Shown here: positions 24,874 through 34,657 of the stretch, piece by piece | Layout: every line of letters starts with the position of its first letter | Position numbering within the stretch: the first letter of the stretch is position 1 | DNA from: Pseudomonadota bacterium | GTDB taxonomy: Bacteria; Desulfobacterota; Desulfobacteria; Desulfobacterales; Desulfobacteraceae | NCBI GenBank assembly: GCA_018821535.1 | Contig: JAHJLV010000036.1 | Span: 52,288 to 116,287 of the forward strand | Length of the DNA: 64,000 bases | Direction: 5' to 3' | Program-made: the position numbers and the translations under genes | The notes under the pieces: generated by a model | What the model was told of the DNA's origin: nothing | The model's input: only the letters and a program-made list of their open reading frames with translations | The model's database searches: none

Positions 24874-26343
24874 ATGTCCAATGTATTATCTGAAGAAGGG
24901 CTGTCTTTTGATGATGTCCTTCTGGTCCCTGACTATTCAGCAATTTTGCCGGATCAAGTCCAGACACAAACCCGGTTAACCAAAGAACTTGAGCTGAATA
25001 TTCCCATTGTCAGTGCAGCAATGGATACGGTCACTGAAGCATTAACCGCAATCAGTATGGCCAGGGCTGGTGGTCTGGGTTTTATTCATAGAAATCTGAG
25101 TATTGAGGATCAGGTTATTGAAGTGGACCGGGTCAAAAAATCTGAAAGTGGAATGATTGTTGATCCAATTACCATTACACCGGATGTCACTATTTCTGAA
25201 GTCTTGAAAATCATGGCAAAATACCGGATTTCAGGTATCCCCGTGATAGAAGGGGATAAACTTGTGGGCATAGTGACCAACCGGGATTTAAGATTTGAGA
25301 CACAGCTGAATCGGCCGGCCAGAGAAGTCATGACCTCGGAAAATCTGATCACTGTCCCGGAAAAGTGTACGTTGGAACAATCCAAGATTATGCTGCATAA
25401 ACATCGCATTGAAAAATTGCTGGTGGTGGACAAGGCAGGAAAGCTCAAAGGATTGATCACCATAAAAGATATCGAAAAAATAAAAAAATTCCCCAATGCC
25501 TGCAAGGATTCTTTTGGAAGATTGCGGGCAGGCGCTGCCATCGGAGTCGGTTCTGATATGATGGAAAGAGTTGACGCTTTGCTCAAAGCAGGAACAGATG
25601 CGCTTGTTATTGACACATCCCATGGACACTCAAAAAACGTTATTGATGCAGTGATAAAAATAAAGGCAGCGTATCCGGACTGCCAGCTGGTGGCAGGAAA
25701 TGTTGCAACGGAAGCAGGGGCCAAGGCGCTTATTGATGCAGGTGTGGACGCTGTCAAGATTGGTATCGGACCCGGTTCGATCTGTACCACCCGGATTGTG
25801 GCAGGCGTCGGCGTACCACAGTTGACAGCCATTCAAAATTGCCGGAAAATTTCCCGGGCAACAGGAGTTCCCATTATTGCCGATGGCGGCATTAAATTTT
25901 CCGGTGATATTGCCAAGGCCCTCGGGGCCGGAGCAGATTCAGTAATGCTGGGAAGTCTGCTGGCCGGTACCCAGGAAAGCCCCGGAGAAATTGTGATTTA
26001 TCAGGGCCGCACCTATAAGGCATACCGTGGCATGGGATCGGTTGAAGCCATGAGACAGGGCAGTTCTGACAGGTATTATCAAAAAGATACCGATGAAGAT
26101 GATGAACTGGTACCCGAAGGCATTGTCGGCAGAATCCCTTACAGAGGAACAGTGCGCGAGAATATTGTACAGATGATTGGAGGACTCAAGGCCGGCATGG
26201 GATATCTGGGAGCTGGAACCATTAAAGCGCTTCAGGATAAGGCACAGTTTGTCAAAATAAGTGCAGCCGGTCTTAAAGAAAGTCATGTGCATGATGTTAT
26301 CATTACAAAAGAAGCGCCAAACTACAGAATTGAAAGCAGTTAG
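24874..26343 (+). CDS. guaB: Inosine-5'-monophosphate dehydrogenase
   Basis: A 489-residue TIM-barrel enzyme with an inserted pair of CBS domains (about residues 95-205). The catalytic loop [17 protein letters not shown] holds the active Cys, and the [18 protein letters not shown] phosphate-binding part and the flap RYYQ...[11 protein letters not shown] follow. It oxidises IMP to XMP with NAD, the committed step to guanine nucleotides. The start is set at ATG 24874, with TGGAGG 8 nt upstream; an in-frame ATG at 24838 lacks such a site. dnaE follows after 6 nt, an unusual pairing implying that purine and DNA synthesis are co-transcribed. guaA is not in the window. Confidence 0.96.
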   Translation: MSNVLSEEGLSFDDVLLVPDYSAILPDQVQTQTRLTKELELNIPIVSAAMDTVTEALTAISMARAGGLGFIHRNLSIEDQVIEVDRVKKSESGMIVDPITITPDVTISEVLKIMAKYRISGIPVIEGDKLVGIVTNRDLRFETQLNRPAREVMTSENLITVPEKCTLEQSKIMLHKHRIEKLLVVDKAGKLKGLITIKDIEKIKKFPNACKDSFGRLRAGAAIGVGSDMMERVDALLKAGTDALVIDTSHGHSKNVIDAVIKIKAAYPDCQLVAGNVATEAGAKALIDAGVDAVKIGIGPGSICTTRIVAGVGVPQLTAIQNCRKISRATGVPIIADGGIKFSGDIAKALGAGADSVMLGSLLAGTQESPGEIVIYQGRTYKAYRGMGSVEAMRQGSSDRYYQKDTDEDDELVPEGIVGRIPYRGTVRENIVQMIGGLKAGMGYLGAGTIKALQDKAQFVKISAAGLKESHVHDVIITKEAPNYRIESS

Positions 26344-26349
26344 AACTCA

Positions 26350-29300
26350 ATGACCGAGCTTGCATCTCCATTTTATCATCTTCACCTTCATACGGAATAT
26401 TCACTTCTGGATGGTGCCATCCGTCTGGATTCTTTATTAGAACGATGTAAAGAAAACGGCATGGATGCGGTGTCCATGACGGATCACGGCACCATGTTCG
26501 GGGTAGCTGCATTTTATGAAAAAGCGCGCAAGGCATCCATAAAGCCTGTGATCGGGTGTGAAGTGTATGTGGCCCCAAGGACATTAAACGACAGAACCCA
26601 GATGGATCACAAGGGATTGAGTCATCTGGTCCTGCTGGCCAAAGACCGGGAAGGCTATGCCAATCTGTGCAAACTGGTATCCATTGCACAGCTTCAGGGG
26701 TTTTATTACAAACCCAGAATTGACAAAGCGCTTCTGGTAAAATATTCCAAAGGTCTGATCGGGCTTTCAGCCTGTCTTAAAGGGGATATCCCTAAAGCCA
26801 TTCTGCAGAATGATGAACATCTTGTGGATAAAACAGCACAGTTTTATCTGAACACATTTGGAGAAGATAATTTTTACCTTGAGGTCCAGGAAAACGGCAT
26901 GTCTGTTCAGCACAAGGTTAACCAGGGCCTTTTGGAACTTTCACAACGCATGTCAATTCCCATGGTTGCCACCAATGACTGTCATTATCTGTCAAAAGGC
27001 GATGACAAGGCCCATGAGATTCTGCTCTGCATCCAGACAGGAGAAACGCTGGGCAATTTGAACCGGTTTAAATTTGATTCCGACCAGTTGTATTTTAAAT
27101 CTGCCCGGGAAATGATGGATACGCTGGGAAAATACCCCGGGGCGATTGAAAATACAAGACAGGTGGTTTCAAGGTGTAATGTTGAATTTGATGATAAAAC
27201 CTATCATTTCCCTCGTTACGCCCGGACTGAAGAAGAGTCTGAAGATGAAATCTTTAAACTCAAAGCGACTGAGGGATTTGAAGAAAAGCTTGCTGTCATA
27301 AAAGCGTTAAACCCGGATATAGATGAAAAACTTTACAGGGAACGTCTGAATTATGAGATCGGTATCATCCTTAAAATGGGATTCCCGGGTTATTTTCTGA
27401 TTGTCGCAGATTTTATTGAGCATTCCCGTAAGATTGGTGTGCCTGTCGGGCCGGGCAGGGGGTCTGCCGCAGGCTCCATGGTTGCATACGCCATGGGTAT
27501 TACAGCGCTGGACCCGATCGAGCACGGCCTGATTTTTGAGCGGTTTTTGAATCCTGCCCGGATCAGCATGCCGGATATTGATGTGGATTTTTGTATTGAA
27601 GGCCGGGATCAGGTCTATAAATATGTTATTGATCGTTATGGCGGTCCTGAATATGTGTGCCAGATCATCACCTTTGGAAAACTGAAAGCCAAGGCCGTTA
27701 TCAGGGACGTTGGAAGAGCCATTGGCGTTCTTTTGTCCGAAGTGGATGAAATTGCCAAAATGATACCGGATAATGCCAAAAATCTGCTCAAAGCCATTGA
27801 AGAAGTTCCGGCCATCCGGGAAAAATGTGAAGAAACCCCTGAAAAAAAACAGATGCTGGAAGTGGCCCTGCTGCTGGAAGGTCTTCCCAGACATGCGTCC
27901 ACCCACGCTGCGGGTGTGGTGGTTTCAGACAAACCCTTAAATGAATATCTGCCGTTATTCAGGGGGAAAGAAGGGGAAACCCTGACCCAGTTCGATATGA
28001 ATTATGTGGAAAAGCTGGGACTGGTCAAATTTGATTTTCTGGGTTTGAGAAATCTGACCGTTATCAACAACTGCATTGAACTGATCAAAAAACAGGGCAA
28101 GACACCACCGGATCTTTTAAATCTGGATTATAAAGATTCCAGAACATTTGAACTGTTGCAGCGGGCGGACACCACAGGGGTTTTCCAGCTTGAAAGTTCC
28201 GGAATGAAGGATCTGATTTTACGGCTCAAGCCAGCCAGCTTTTCAGATATTGTGGCCCTGGTGGCATTATACCGTCCCGGCCCTCTGGACAGCGGCATGG
28301 CCACAACCTATGTGGAACGAAAAAACGGCAGAGAAAAGGTTGAGTATCTGTTTGACGAGCTTGAACCTGTTTTAAAAGAGACGTACGGGGTGATTTTATA
28401 TCAGGAACAGGTCATGAAAATTGCCGCCATACTCGCAAATTACAGCATGGCGGATGCAGACGGTCTTCGAAAAGCCATGGGTAAAAAAATCGCTGCCATG
28501 ATGGAAGAACACAGAGGCCTTTTCATGAAAGGGGCCAAAGAAAACAATCATGATCCCCAAAAAGCGGCTGAACTGTTTGATCTTATGGAAAAATTCGGCG
28601 GCTATGGTTTCAACAAATCCCACAGCGCTGCATACGCACTGATTGCGTATCAGACAGCCTACCTTAAAGCCAATTTTACACTTGAATTTATTGCTGCGTT
28701 GATGACCAGTGAGCGCAACAATTCAGATGCGGTGATTAAATTTATTGAAGAGTGTAAAACCCATGATATCCAGGTGCTTCCCCCGGATGTAAATAAAAGT
28801 GATGCACATTTTATAGTGTCGGACGGCTGTATCCGTTTTGGACTTGCCGCAGTTAAAAATGTGGGGGAAGCCGCCATTGAATCCATTATTGAATCTCGAA
28901 AAGCAGATGGCGAGTTTGAGACGATTTATAAATTCTGCGAACGGGTAAATGTCGGAAAGGTCAATAAAAAAGTTCTTGAAGCCTTGATAAAATGTGGTGC
29001 GTTTGATTCAACGCCTGCTCGCAGAAGCCAGATGATGGCGGTGATAGAAGATGCTCTTGAACATGGGTCAAGAATCCAGAAGGAAAGAGCAGACTCGCAG
29101 CTGGATTTGTTTGCTGATTCAGATATGGGGATCCGCCTTCCGGTAAGCACCCCTGTATTACCGGATATAAATGAATGGGATGAAAATGTTCTGCTGCAGT
29201 ATGAGAAAGAATCGTTGGGCTTTTATATTTCCGGTCATCCCCTTGATAAATATGCAGATAGTATAAAAAAATATGCCACTGTTAATTCAATTACGATTCA

Positions 29301-29877
29301 GGACAGCTGTGATGAAAAAATTATCAGAATGGGGGGGATTTTAAAGATACTCAAGCTTCATAAAACAAAAAAAGGGGATATGATGGCGTTTTGTGTCATT
29401 GAGGATCAGCTTGGAAGTATTGAAACGGTTATTTTCCCGAATTTGTATGTGCAAATCCATACCCTCCTGTCTGAAGAAGCCATTGTTATTCTTGAAGCCC
29501 AGATCCAGAAAACTGAAAATTCGGTCAAACTGATTGCAGAAAAAATTGTACCGGTGGAGCAGGCCTCAAGTGAATGGACCAATGGTGTGTTTATTCAGGT
29601 GGATGCACGGACAGCAGATTTACGTCTTCTGGATGAACTGAAAACGATAATTGAAATGAATCCCGGAGAATGCGAAGCTTTTTTAAAAATCACCATTCAG
29701 GATGATATGCCACCGGTATTGGTTAAACTGGGGGAGGATTTTTCAGCTTCCAATGATCCTGGCTTTTTTGAACAGGTTGAAAAACTGACCGGACAGGGCA
29801 CTGTTGAAACCCGTTGTGCACAAGTTAAAGAAAAACCAAAGAAAAATAAATCCTGGCAGAAGAAAAACCAGAATTAA
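26350..29877 (+). CDS. dnaE: DNA polymerase III alpha subunit
   Basis: A 1175-residue replicative polymerase of the DnaE1 type. Domains in order: PHP (HLHLHTEYSLLDGA at residues 10-23), palm with the catalytic PDIDVDF near 407-413, fingers (AGVVVSD, DGLRKAMGKK), helix-hairpin-helix (GFNKSHSAAYALIAYQTAYLK in two parts, KVLEALIKCGAFD near 870), and an OB domain near 975-1060 (IIRMGGILKILK). It copies the chromosome as part of the holoenzyme with the delta subunit (HolA, 47042 in this window). The last 4 nt overlap the convergent BON lipoprotein gene. Confidence 0.97.
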   Translation: MTELASPFYHLHLHTEYSLLDGAIRLDSLLERCKENGMDAVSMTDHGTMFGVAAFYEKARKASIKPVIGCEVYVAPRTLNDRTQMDHKGLSHLVLLAKDREGYANLCKLVSIAQLQGFYYKPRIDKALLVKYSKGLIGLSACLKGDIPKAILQNDEHLVDKTAQFYLNTFGEDNFYLEVQENGMSVQHKVNQGLLELSQRMSIPMVATNDCHYLSKGDDKAHEILLCIQTGETLGNLNRFKFDSDQLYFKSAREMMDTLGKYPGAIENTRQVVSRCNVEFDDKTYHFPRYARTEEESEDEIFKLKATEGFEEKLAVIKALNPDIDEKLYRERLNYEIGIILKMGFPGYFLIVADFIEHSRKIGVPVGPGRGSAAGSMVAYAMGITALDPIEHGLIFERFLNPARISMPDIDVDFCIEGRDQVYKYVIDRYGGPEYVCQIITFGKLKAKAVIRDVGRAIGVLLSEVDEIAKMIPDNAKNLLKAIEEVPAIREKCEETPEKKQMLEVALLLEGLPRHASTHAAGVVVSDKPLNEYLPLFRGKEGETLTQFDMNYVEKLGLVKFDFLGLRNLTVINNCIELIKKQGKTPPDLLNLDYKDSRTFELLQRADTTGVFQLESSGMKDLILRLKPASFSDIVALVALYRPGPLDSGMATTYVERKNGREKVEYLFDELEPVLKETYGVILYQEQVMKIAAILANYSMADADGLRKAMGKKIAAMMEEHRGLFMKGAKENNHDPQKAAELFDLMEKFGGYGFNKSHSAAYALIAYQTAYLKANFTLEFIAALMTSERNNSDAVIKFIEECKTHDIQVLPPDVNKSDAHFIVSDGCIRFGLAAVKNVGEAAIESIIESRKADGEFETIYKFCERVNVGKVNKKVLEALIKCGAFDSTPARRSQMMAVIEDALEHGSRIQKERADSQLDLFADSDMGIRLPVSTPVLPDINEWDENVLLQYEKESLGFYISGHPLDKYADSIKKYATVNSITIQDSCDEKIIRMGGILKILKLHKTKKGDMMAFCVIEDQLGSIETVIFPNLYVQIHTLLSEEAIVILEAQIQKTENSVKLIAEKIVPVEQASSEWTNGVFIQVDARTADLRLLDELKTIIEMNPGECEAFLKITIQDDMPPVLVKLGEDFSASNDPGFFEQVEKLTGQGTVETRCAQVKEKPKKNKSWQKKNQN

Positions 29878-30452
29878 TTTTTGACTTTCAGGTTGTCAAT
29901 CACCTGTTTTTTTCCGCTGACTTTCTGAACAATTCCAATGGCTTTGCTTTTTTCTTTTTCAGAGGCAAGGATACCTGTGAGCGTCACAACATTGTTGGTG
30001 GTATCCACATCAATGTTTGTTGACCGGATATCCGGATCTTTAACTAATTGTGTTTTGATTTTGCTGGTAAGGATGGCATCATTAAGTGTTTGACCTGCAG
30101 TTGTTTTCCCGACCATGAGCTGATTTTCAACGTTTTTTACACCGTCAACGCTCCGGGCAATGTCTGCAGCCATCCTTTTTTGTGACTCGGATTCTACCAC
30201 ACCGATCAGATATACCACGCTGTTGAGAACATCCACATCAATATGCCGGGCCTTTACAAATTCATCTGAAATCATTTTGGTTTTAACCGTGGAAGAAATC
30301 ACGGTATCATCAAACATGGTGCCCACTGTTCTTTTGTCTGTAACGCCTTTATATCCGCCATAGGCTGCTCCCCCAAGAACTGCAGCGCCGCAGCCGGCAA
30401 AAAGAAAACAGCTAACCAGCAGTATGGATAAACAATATAATGAATGTTTCAT
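29874..30452 (-). CDS. BON-domain outer-membrane-type lipoprotein
   Basis: A 192-residue exported protein. A signal peptide ends in the lipobox LFAGC (Cys near residue 21), so it is a lipoprotein. A glycine-rich stretch (GGAAYGGYKG) is followed by two BON domains (about residues 50-115 and 125-190), each with the typical IDVDVLNSVVYLIGVVES or IDVDTTNNVVTLTGIL core. The arrangement resembles DolP/OsmY-related proteins, which bind anionic phospholipids and help keep the envelope intact; which of these it equals is not settled. AGGAGG is located in the leader (rc of 30461-30466) before ATG 30452. Residues after Cys are not Asp, consistent with outer-membrane sorting. Confidence 0.85.
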   Translation of the reverse strand: MKHSLYCLSILLVSCFLFAGCGAAVLGGAAYGGYKGVTDKRTVGTMFDDTVISSTVKTKMISDEFVKARHIDVDVLNSVVYLIGVVESESQKRMAADIARSVDGVKNVENQLMVGKTTAGQTLNDAILTSKIKTQLVKDPDIRSTNIDVDTTNNVVTLTGILASEKEKSKAIGIVQKVSGKKQVIDNLKVKN

Positions 30453-30490
30453 ATAAAGGCCTCCTTAATACAAACCGCAAGTCAAAGTCA

Positions 30491-30751
30491 TCAGTCAAAA
30501 TCATCAAGATTAAGATTATCAAGGTCTGATAAATCCATATCTTTTAACAGGTCATCCTCATCAGGAACAATATCATTGTTTGCAATTTTGGGATGGGGTT
30601 TTTCAGCAGAAGTCATATCAAGGGCATCTTCAGAATGCTCTTTTGAAAAAAACTTCTCTTTCAGGGCCATGACCAGCAGAAAAATTAAAAATCCGATTCC
30701 GCCAATATTTGCAAGAATGATGAGTATACCAATTGTTTTTTTTAGCAGCAT
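30491..30751 (-). CDS. Small single-helix membrane protein
   Basis: An 86-residue protein if ATG 30751 is used: one N-terminal helix (about residues 5-29, IGILIILANIGGIGFLIF) and then an acidic tail with repeated DLSDLDNLNLDDFD at its end. A longer form from ATG 30817 is possible; neither start has a good ribosome-binding site. It lies 38 nt upstream of the BON lipoprotein gene on the same strand and divergent from the DnaJ-like gene. Family not recognised; the acidic tail could be a docking site for a partner. Confidence 0.55.
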   Translation of the reverse strand: MLLKKTIGILIILANIGGIGFLIFLLVMALKEKFFSKEHSEDALDMTSAEKPHPKIANNDIVPDEDDLLKDMDLSDLDNLNLDDFD

Positions 30752-30901
30752 AGTTAGCAATTGCCCATTTAGTTGAAACCATTTGGTTAATACCGGTTGG
30801 TTAAAAGTTTGACGCATCAGGCTTTTGTGATTATATATATAAACTTTAAAAATGATACAAGGATTTTGATTTATAATTTGAACGGATATTTAAAAGGATA
30901 C

Positions 30902-31672
30902 ATGATGAGCTGGCTTGGAAAAATGATCGGCGGAACAATCGGGTTTGCACTGGGAGGTCCTTTGGGTGCGATAGCAGGGGCAGCATTCGGCCATACCTTT
31001 GTTGATAAAAAAGAAGCCATTTACCTGTCTTCTCGACCCGGAGCACAGTATACCACCCTGTCTTCTAATGAACAGGCGCAACTGGTATTTTTTACAGCAG
31101 CTTTTTCAATGCTGGCAAAGATCAGTAAAGCAGATGGCAGAATTACAGATAATGAAATTCATGTTGTTGAAAAATTTATGAAACATGATCTCGGGCTGGA
31201 CACAGAAGGTCAGCAGACAGCCATTAACATCTTCAGACAGGCAGTAAATTCTGCTGAGCCGTTTGAAGCATTTGCCACCCAGTTTTATTCTGTATTTAAT
31301 ACCCAGCCGCATATCATCGACCTGATGATGGATATTTTGCTGCGTGTGTCTGCGTCTGACGGGAAAACCTCCACGGAAGAAGAGCGGATGCTCTTGTCAG
31401 CTGTCCGGATTTTTAATTATTCCAACTCTGATTATACACGGCTTAAGTCAAAATATGTGAAACAGAGCAATCCGTATTACGCGGTATTAAAATGTGATGA
31501 AACTGCATCAAATGAAGAAATAAAAAAGCAGTACCGGAAACTGGTTACAGAATTTCATCCGGATAAAATCCAGGCAAAAGGACTTCCTGAAGAATTTATT
31601 AAATTTGCCAATGATAAATTCAGGGAAATTCAGGAAGCCTATGATATGATCCGAAAAGAACGCGGTTTTTAG
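30902..31672 (+). CDS. djlA: TerB and J-domain co-chaperone (DjlA-like)
   Basis: A 256-residue protein. The N-terminus is a glycine-zipper-like hydrophobic helix (IGGTIGFALGGPLGAIAGAA, residues about 8-27), then a TerB-like helical domain (about 45-150; KADGRITDNE) and a C-terminal J domain (about 188-256) with the HPD tripeptide (EFHPDK) needed to stimulate DnaK. This is the architecture of DjlA, a membrane-bound J-protein that links DnaK to envelope stress. I chose ATG 30902, preceded by AAAAGGA; ATG 30905 is equally possible. Upstream ATGs have no site. It is divergent from the small membrane gene. Confidence 0.87.
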   Translation: MMSWLGKMIGGTIGFALGGPLGAIAGAAFGHTFVDKKEAIYLSSRPGAQYTTLSSNEQAQLVFFTAAFSMLAKISKADGRITDNEIHVVEKFMKHDLGLDTEGQQTAINIFRQAVNSAEPFEAFATQFYSVFNTQPHIIDLMMDILLRVSASDGKTSTEEERMLLSAVRIFNYSNSDYTRLKSKYVKQSNPYYAVLKCDETASNEEIKKQYRKLVTEFHPDKIQAKGLPEEFIKFANDKFREIQEAYDMIRKERGF

Positions 31673-31697
31673 GTCTTTTAAGGCGGGGTGGAAACAG

Positions 31698-33011
31698 TTA
31701 CGGTATGATTTTCCCGCTGATCACAAAAGACGGTTCGAATTTTTCAGGGATTATGTTCACGATTTTTCCTTTTAAATCCTGACGTTTGTCCAGCAGGACC
31801 GTCATGTAGTTGGAGGTCATGGCCTTTATCCTGCCTGTCCTCGCATCATGGACATTCTGCACAAGCCCTTCAAGAGGTTTATTCAGATTTTTTTGTATAA
31901 AGGTCTGCTGCTTTTCTTTGCCCAGCTGCCTGAGCAGGGCGCAGCGGTCCTTGATCTCCTGCGAGTTGACCTTGGGTTTAAAATGCCAGGCAGGTGTTCC
32001 TTTTCTGGCAGAAAACGGAAAAACATGGAGATAGGAAATCGGCAGTTTTTCAATCAGCTTACAGGTGTTTTCAAACTGTTTTGCAGTTTCCGTCGGAAAT
32101 CCGACCAGCACATCAATTCCAATGGCACCAAGGGGTAATTGCTCATGGATATTAAGGATGGTATTTTCAAACATGGCTGCAGTATAATGGCGCTTCATTT
32201 TTTTTAAAATATCGTCATCACCGGACTGAAGCGGAACGTGGAAATGATCACACAAGATATTGCCAGAGCCTGCAAGCCTGATGATGCCGTCATTGATTTC
32301 ACCGGGTTCAATGGAACTGAGCCGTATTCTGTGAACCGGGCGAAGAGCATTTATGTTTTCCAGAAGATCCAGCAGGGAGGATTTCGGGAGCAAATCAAGG
32401 CCGTACATGCCTGCATGAATACCGGTGAGAATCACTTCGTTGACCCCGTCCCGGTTCAGGTTTTTTAAATGCGCAAATACCTCATCCTGCGGCATGCTCA
32501 CAGAAGAGCCCCTTGCATAGGGGACAATGCAGTAGGTGCAAAAGGCATTGCATCCATCCTGGATTTTCAGGTATGCCCGGGTCATTTCACCTTTTACAGT
32601 GTCCTCAAAGCTGTGAAAATAATTTTTTGCCGTGTGATCTGCGGGTTTAAAGGGGAAGGCATCTGGCTTGCTGCATATATCCAGAATATGTGTGGCAATC
32701 TTTGTTTTGTCTGACTGGCTGATGATCTGGTCAACATGGTCAATGGCTTTGATCTGGTCCGGATCTGTCTGGGCATGACATCCGGTTACAATGACTTTTG
32801 CCCGGGGGTTTTCCCTGATAATTTTCCGGATGGCCTGCCTGGACTGCATGCCGGCTTTTGATGTCACCGCACAGGTGTTGATGATATAAATATCTGCACA
32901 GGACGCATCCTGTGTTTTTTCAAAACCTTTTTTTTCAAGGGATAAACAGATGCCATCACTTTCATACTGATTGACCTTGCAGCCCAGTGTTTTGATATAA
33001 AATGTTTTCAT
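31698..33011 (-). CDS. mtaB: tRNA (N6-threonylcarbamoyladenosine37-C2)-methylthiotransferase MtaB
   Basis: A 437-residue radical-SAM methylthiotransferase. The N-terminal MTTase domain holds three cluster Cys (TLGCKVNQ, INTCAV, TGCHAQ), the radical SAM core has CNAFCTYC (CX3CX2C), and a C-terminal TRAM domain follows (LEGLVQNVHDARTGRIKAMTSNY in parts). The KVNQYES start separates MtaB from MiaB and RimO. It converts t6A37 to ms2t6A37 in tRNA-Lys. It overlaps mnmA by 4 nt and is the last gene of a three-gene tRNA sulfur operon. Confidence 0.93.
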   Translation of the reverse strand: MKTFYIKTLGCKVNQYESDGICLSLEKKGFEKTQDASCADIYIINTCAVTSKAGMQSRQAIRKIIRENPRAKVIVTGCHAQTDPDQIKAIDHVDQIISQSDKTKIATHILDICSKPDAFPFKPADHTAKNYFHSFEDTVKGEMTRAYLKIQDGCNAFCTYCIVPYARGSSVSMPQDEVFAHLKNLNRDGVNEVILTGIHAGMYGLDLLPKSSLLDLLENINALRPVHRIRLSSIEPGEINDGIIRLAGSGNILCDHFHVPLQSGDDDILKKMKRHYTAAMFENTILNIHEQLPLGAIGIDVLVGFPTETAKQFENTCKLIEKLPISYLHVFPFSARKGTPAWHFKPKVNSQEIKDRCALLRQLGKEKQQTFIQKNLNKPLEGLVQNVHDARTGRIKAMTSNYMTVLLDKRQDLKGKIVNIIPEKFEPSFVISGKIIP

Positions 33012-34054
33012 TGGATAATGCCTGCGCCCAGAACTCTTCTGTCTTTATAAAAAACAGCTGCCTGACCAGGGGTCACTGCGTTTTGAGGGGTGTCAAAAAT
33101 AATGTTTCCAAGAGCGTTTTCGTCAATGGTCAGTCGGGATGCAGCGCCTTTATGGCTGTATCGTATTTTTGTGATCATATCGTCCACCGGAGGAGGGTCC
33201 GGGTAATTCCAGTTGATTTGATTTACTGCAAGCGCTTTGCAGTTTAGCTGCGCTTTAAAACATACGGTCAGGACATTGTTTTTGATATCAATATGTTTGA
33301 CATAATAGGGCTGGCTTGCAGGGCAGTTGAGTCCACGGCGCTGTCCTATGGTATATTTGTGAAGCCCTCCATGATGCCCGACTGTTTTTCCACTTAAATC
33401 TTTAATTTTTCCCGGTTCAGGTGTGTGGTTTTGTTTGTTTACAATAAAAGCGCTGAAATTATTGTCATGGATAAAACATATATCCTGGCTCTCACTTGGG
33501 AAAAGGGGGGTGATGCCGTTGGAGTTTGCGGTTTGCCGGACCTGTTCTTTGGTCATCCCGGAAAGGGGGAATAAAATATGTTCAAGCTGGTCAGCAGATA
33601 AAAGCGATAAAAAATATGACTGATCTTTTAACGGATCACTTCCTTTTTCCAGATAGGGCGTTGAAATCCGTCTGTCCGGGAAACTGATGGAATTGACAAC
33701 CGTGGCATAATGACCTGTGGCCAGAAAATCCGCACCCTTTTGGAATGCGTTTTCCAAAAGGGTGCCAAACTTGATTTTTTTGTTGCAGATAATGCAGGGG
33801 TTGGGTGTTTTCCCGTCAAGGTATGTTTTTATAAAATATTGAACAACATTTTGTTCGAAAATATCTGACAGATCAATTTCAAAGACGGGAAATCCCAGTT
33901 GATTTTCAAGCATGCCAGGATCAATATGGCGTTTTTCATAGCCGGTTGTAAAATGAAGGCCGAATATATCCTTATATCGTTGTTTTAAAAGAAACCCTGA
34001 TACCAGTGAATCAATTCCACCGCTCAGGGCCACTGCTACAACCGGATCTTTCAT
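33008..34054 (-). CDS. mnmA: tRNA-uridine 2-sulfurtransferase MnmA
   Basis: A 348-residue PP-loop enzyme: VALSGGIDSLVSG (ATP motif, residues 7-19), TPNPCIICNKKIKFG with a CxxC pair, LATGHYA, KDQSYFL and SQDICFI with the second catalytic Cys. It activates U34 of Lys, Glu and Gln tRNAs with ATP and inserts sulfur to give 2-thiouridine. E. coli has NPDxxC where this protein has NPCxxC, so three cysteines are available, a set consistent with the proposed iron-sulfur form of MnmA. The start is ATG 34054, 2 nt after the NIL-ferredoxin stop; an upstream start would lie inside that gene. Confidence 0.92.
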   Translation of the reverse strand: MKDPVVAVALSGGIDSLVSGFLLKQRYKDIFGLHFTTGYEKRHIDPGMLENQLGFPVFEIDLSDIFEQNVVQYFIKTYLDGKTPNPCIICNKKIKFGTLLENAFQKGADFLATGHYATVVNSISFPDRRISTPYLEKGSDPLKDQSYFLSLLSADQLEHILFPLSGMTKEQVRQTANSNGITPLFPSESQDICFIHDNNFSAFIVNKQNHTPEPGKIKDLSGKTVGHHGGLHKYTIGQRRGLNCPASQPYYVKHIDIKNNVLTVCFKAQLNCKALAVNQINWNYPDPPPVDDMITKIRYSHKGAASRLTIDENALGNIIFDTPQNAVTPGQAAVFYKDRRVLGAGIIQ

Positions 34055-34056
34055 TA

Positions 34057-34488
34057 TCAGATAACTTTTTGACTGTCTGAAGTAAACAGACCCATGGCAC
34101 GGGTGGGACAGGTAACGATACACAGTTCACACACCGTGCATTTATCTTTGTCAAAGATGACTTCCATCTCAGGACGTTTGATATAAAGAGCTTCAGTCGG
34201 GCAAATTGCTGTGCAGGCACCGCAGTGAGTGCAGATCTCCTCATTTTTAAAGATCTGGTGTTCCGGAGAGGAAACAGTAACACCCTGATCTTTTAAAAAG
34301 GTGACGCCTTTGTTAAAGGCGGCTTTGGATGCAGAAGAGATTTCAATCACCATATATCCTTCCTTCTTATTGGAAATATTTGCTCTCAGGATATTGAACA
34401 GAAGGTCAAATTTTTTTGTAAGCTGGCAAACAAGTGCTTTTTGGGTAATTTCTGCCGGAAAATTCAGTATTAATATTTTGGAATACAA
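34057..34488 (-). CDS. NIL-domain ferredoxin, 2[4Fe-4S]
   Basis: A 143-residue protein: residues 1-75 match the NIL domain (beta-alpha-beta, SKILILNFPAE...; ligand-binding domain also found in methionine ABC transporters), and 80-143 form a bicluster ferredoxin with Cys 86, 89, 92, 96 and 117, 120, 123, 127. NIL ferredoxins in methanogens and some sulfate reducers have been tied to sulfur transfer for homocysteine and related thiol synthesis. Here it starts an operon with mnmA (2 nt away) and mtaB, so I infer a role in supplying sulfur or electrons to tRNA thiolation. No signal peptide; cytoplasmic. Confidence 0.87.
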   Translation of the reverse strand: MYSKILILNFPAEITQKALVCQLTKKFDLLFNILRANISNKKEGYMVIEISSASKAAFNKGVTFLKDQGVTVSSPEHQIFKNEEICTHCGACTAICPTEALYIKRPEMEVIFDKDKCTVCELCIVTCPTRAMGLFTSDSQKVI

Positions 34489-34528
34489 ACAGGCCTCCGA
34501 TGTTTAATAAATACAAAAATAATTGTCT

Positions 34529-34556
34529 TTGACAAAAAACTTACATTAAGTATTAT
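34529..34556 (+). promoter_or_regulatory. Promoter for the acyltransferase-hydrolase gene
   Basis: TTGACA (34529-34534), 16-base spacer, TATTAT (34551-34556). The leader to ATG 34658 would be about 95 nt and very AT-rich. Confidence 0.5.
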
Positions 34557-34657
34557 TGTCTTCAAGGTCAATACTATATCATCACACTATATTATTGATA
34601 GGGTTGTTTATATAATAATTTCCATTGATTAACAATCCTGTTTTCAAAGGATGTAAA

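Noticed and set aside
25110..25832. Minus-strand open frame of 240 codons
   Set aside because: It is the antisense shadow of guaB, with a Ser/Thr-rich translation and no start signals.
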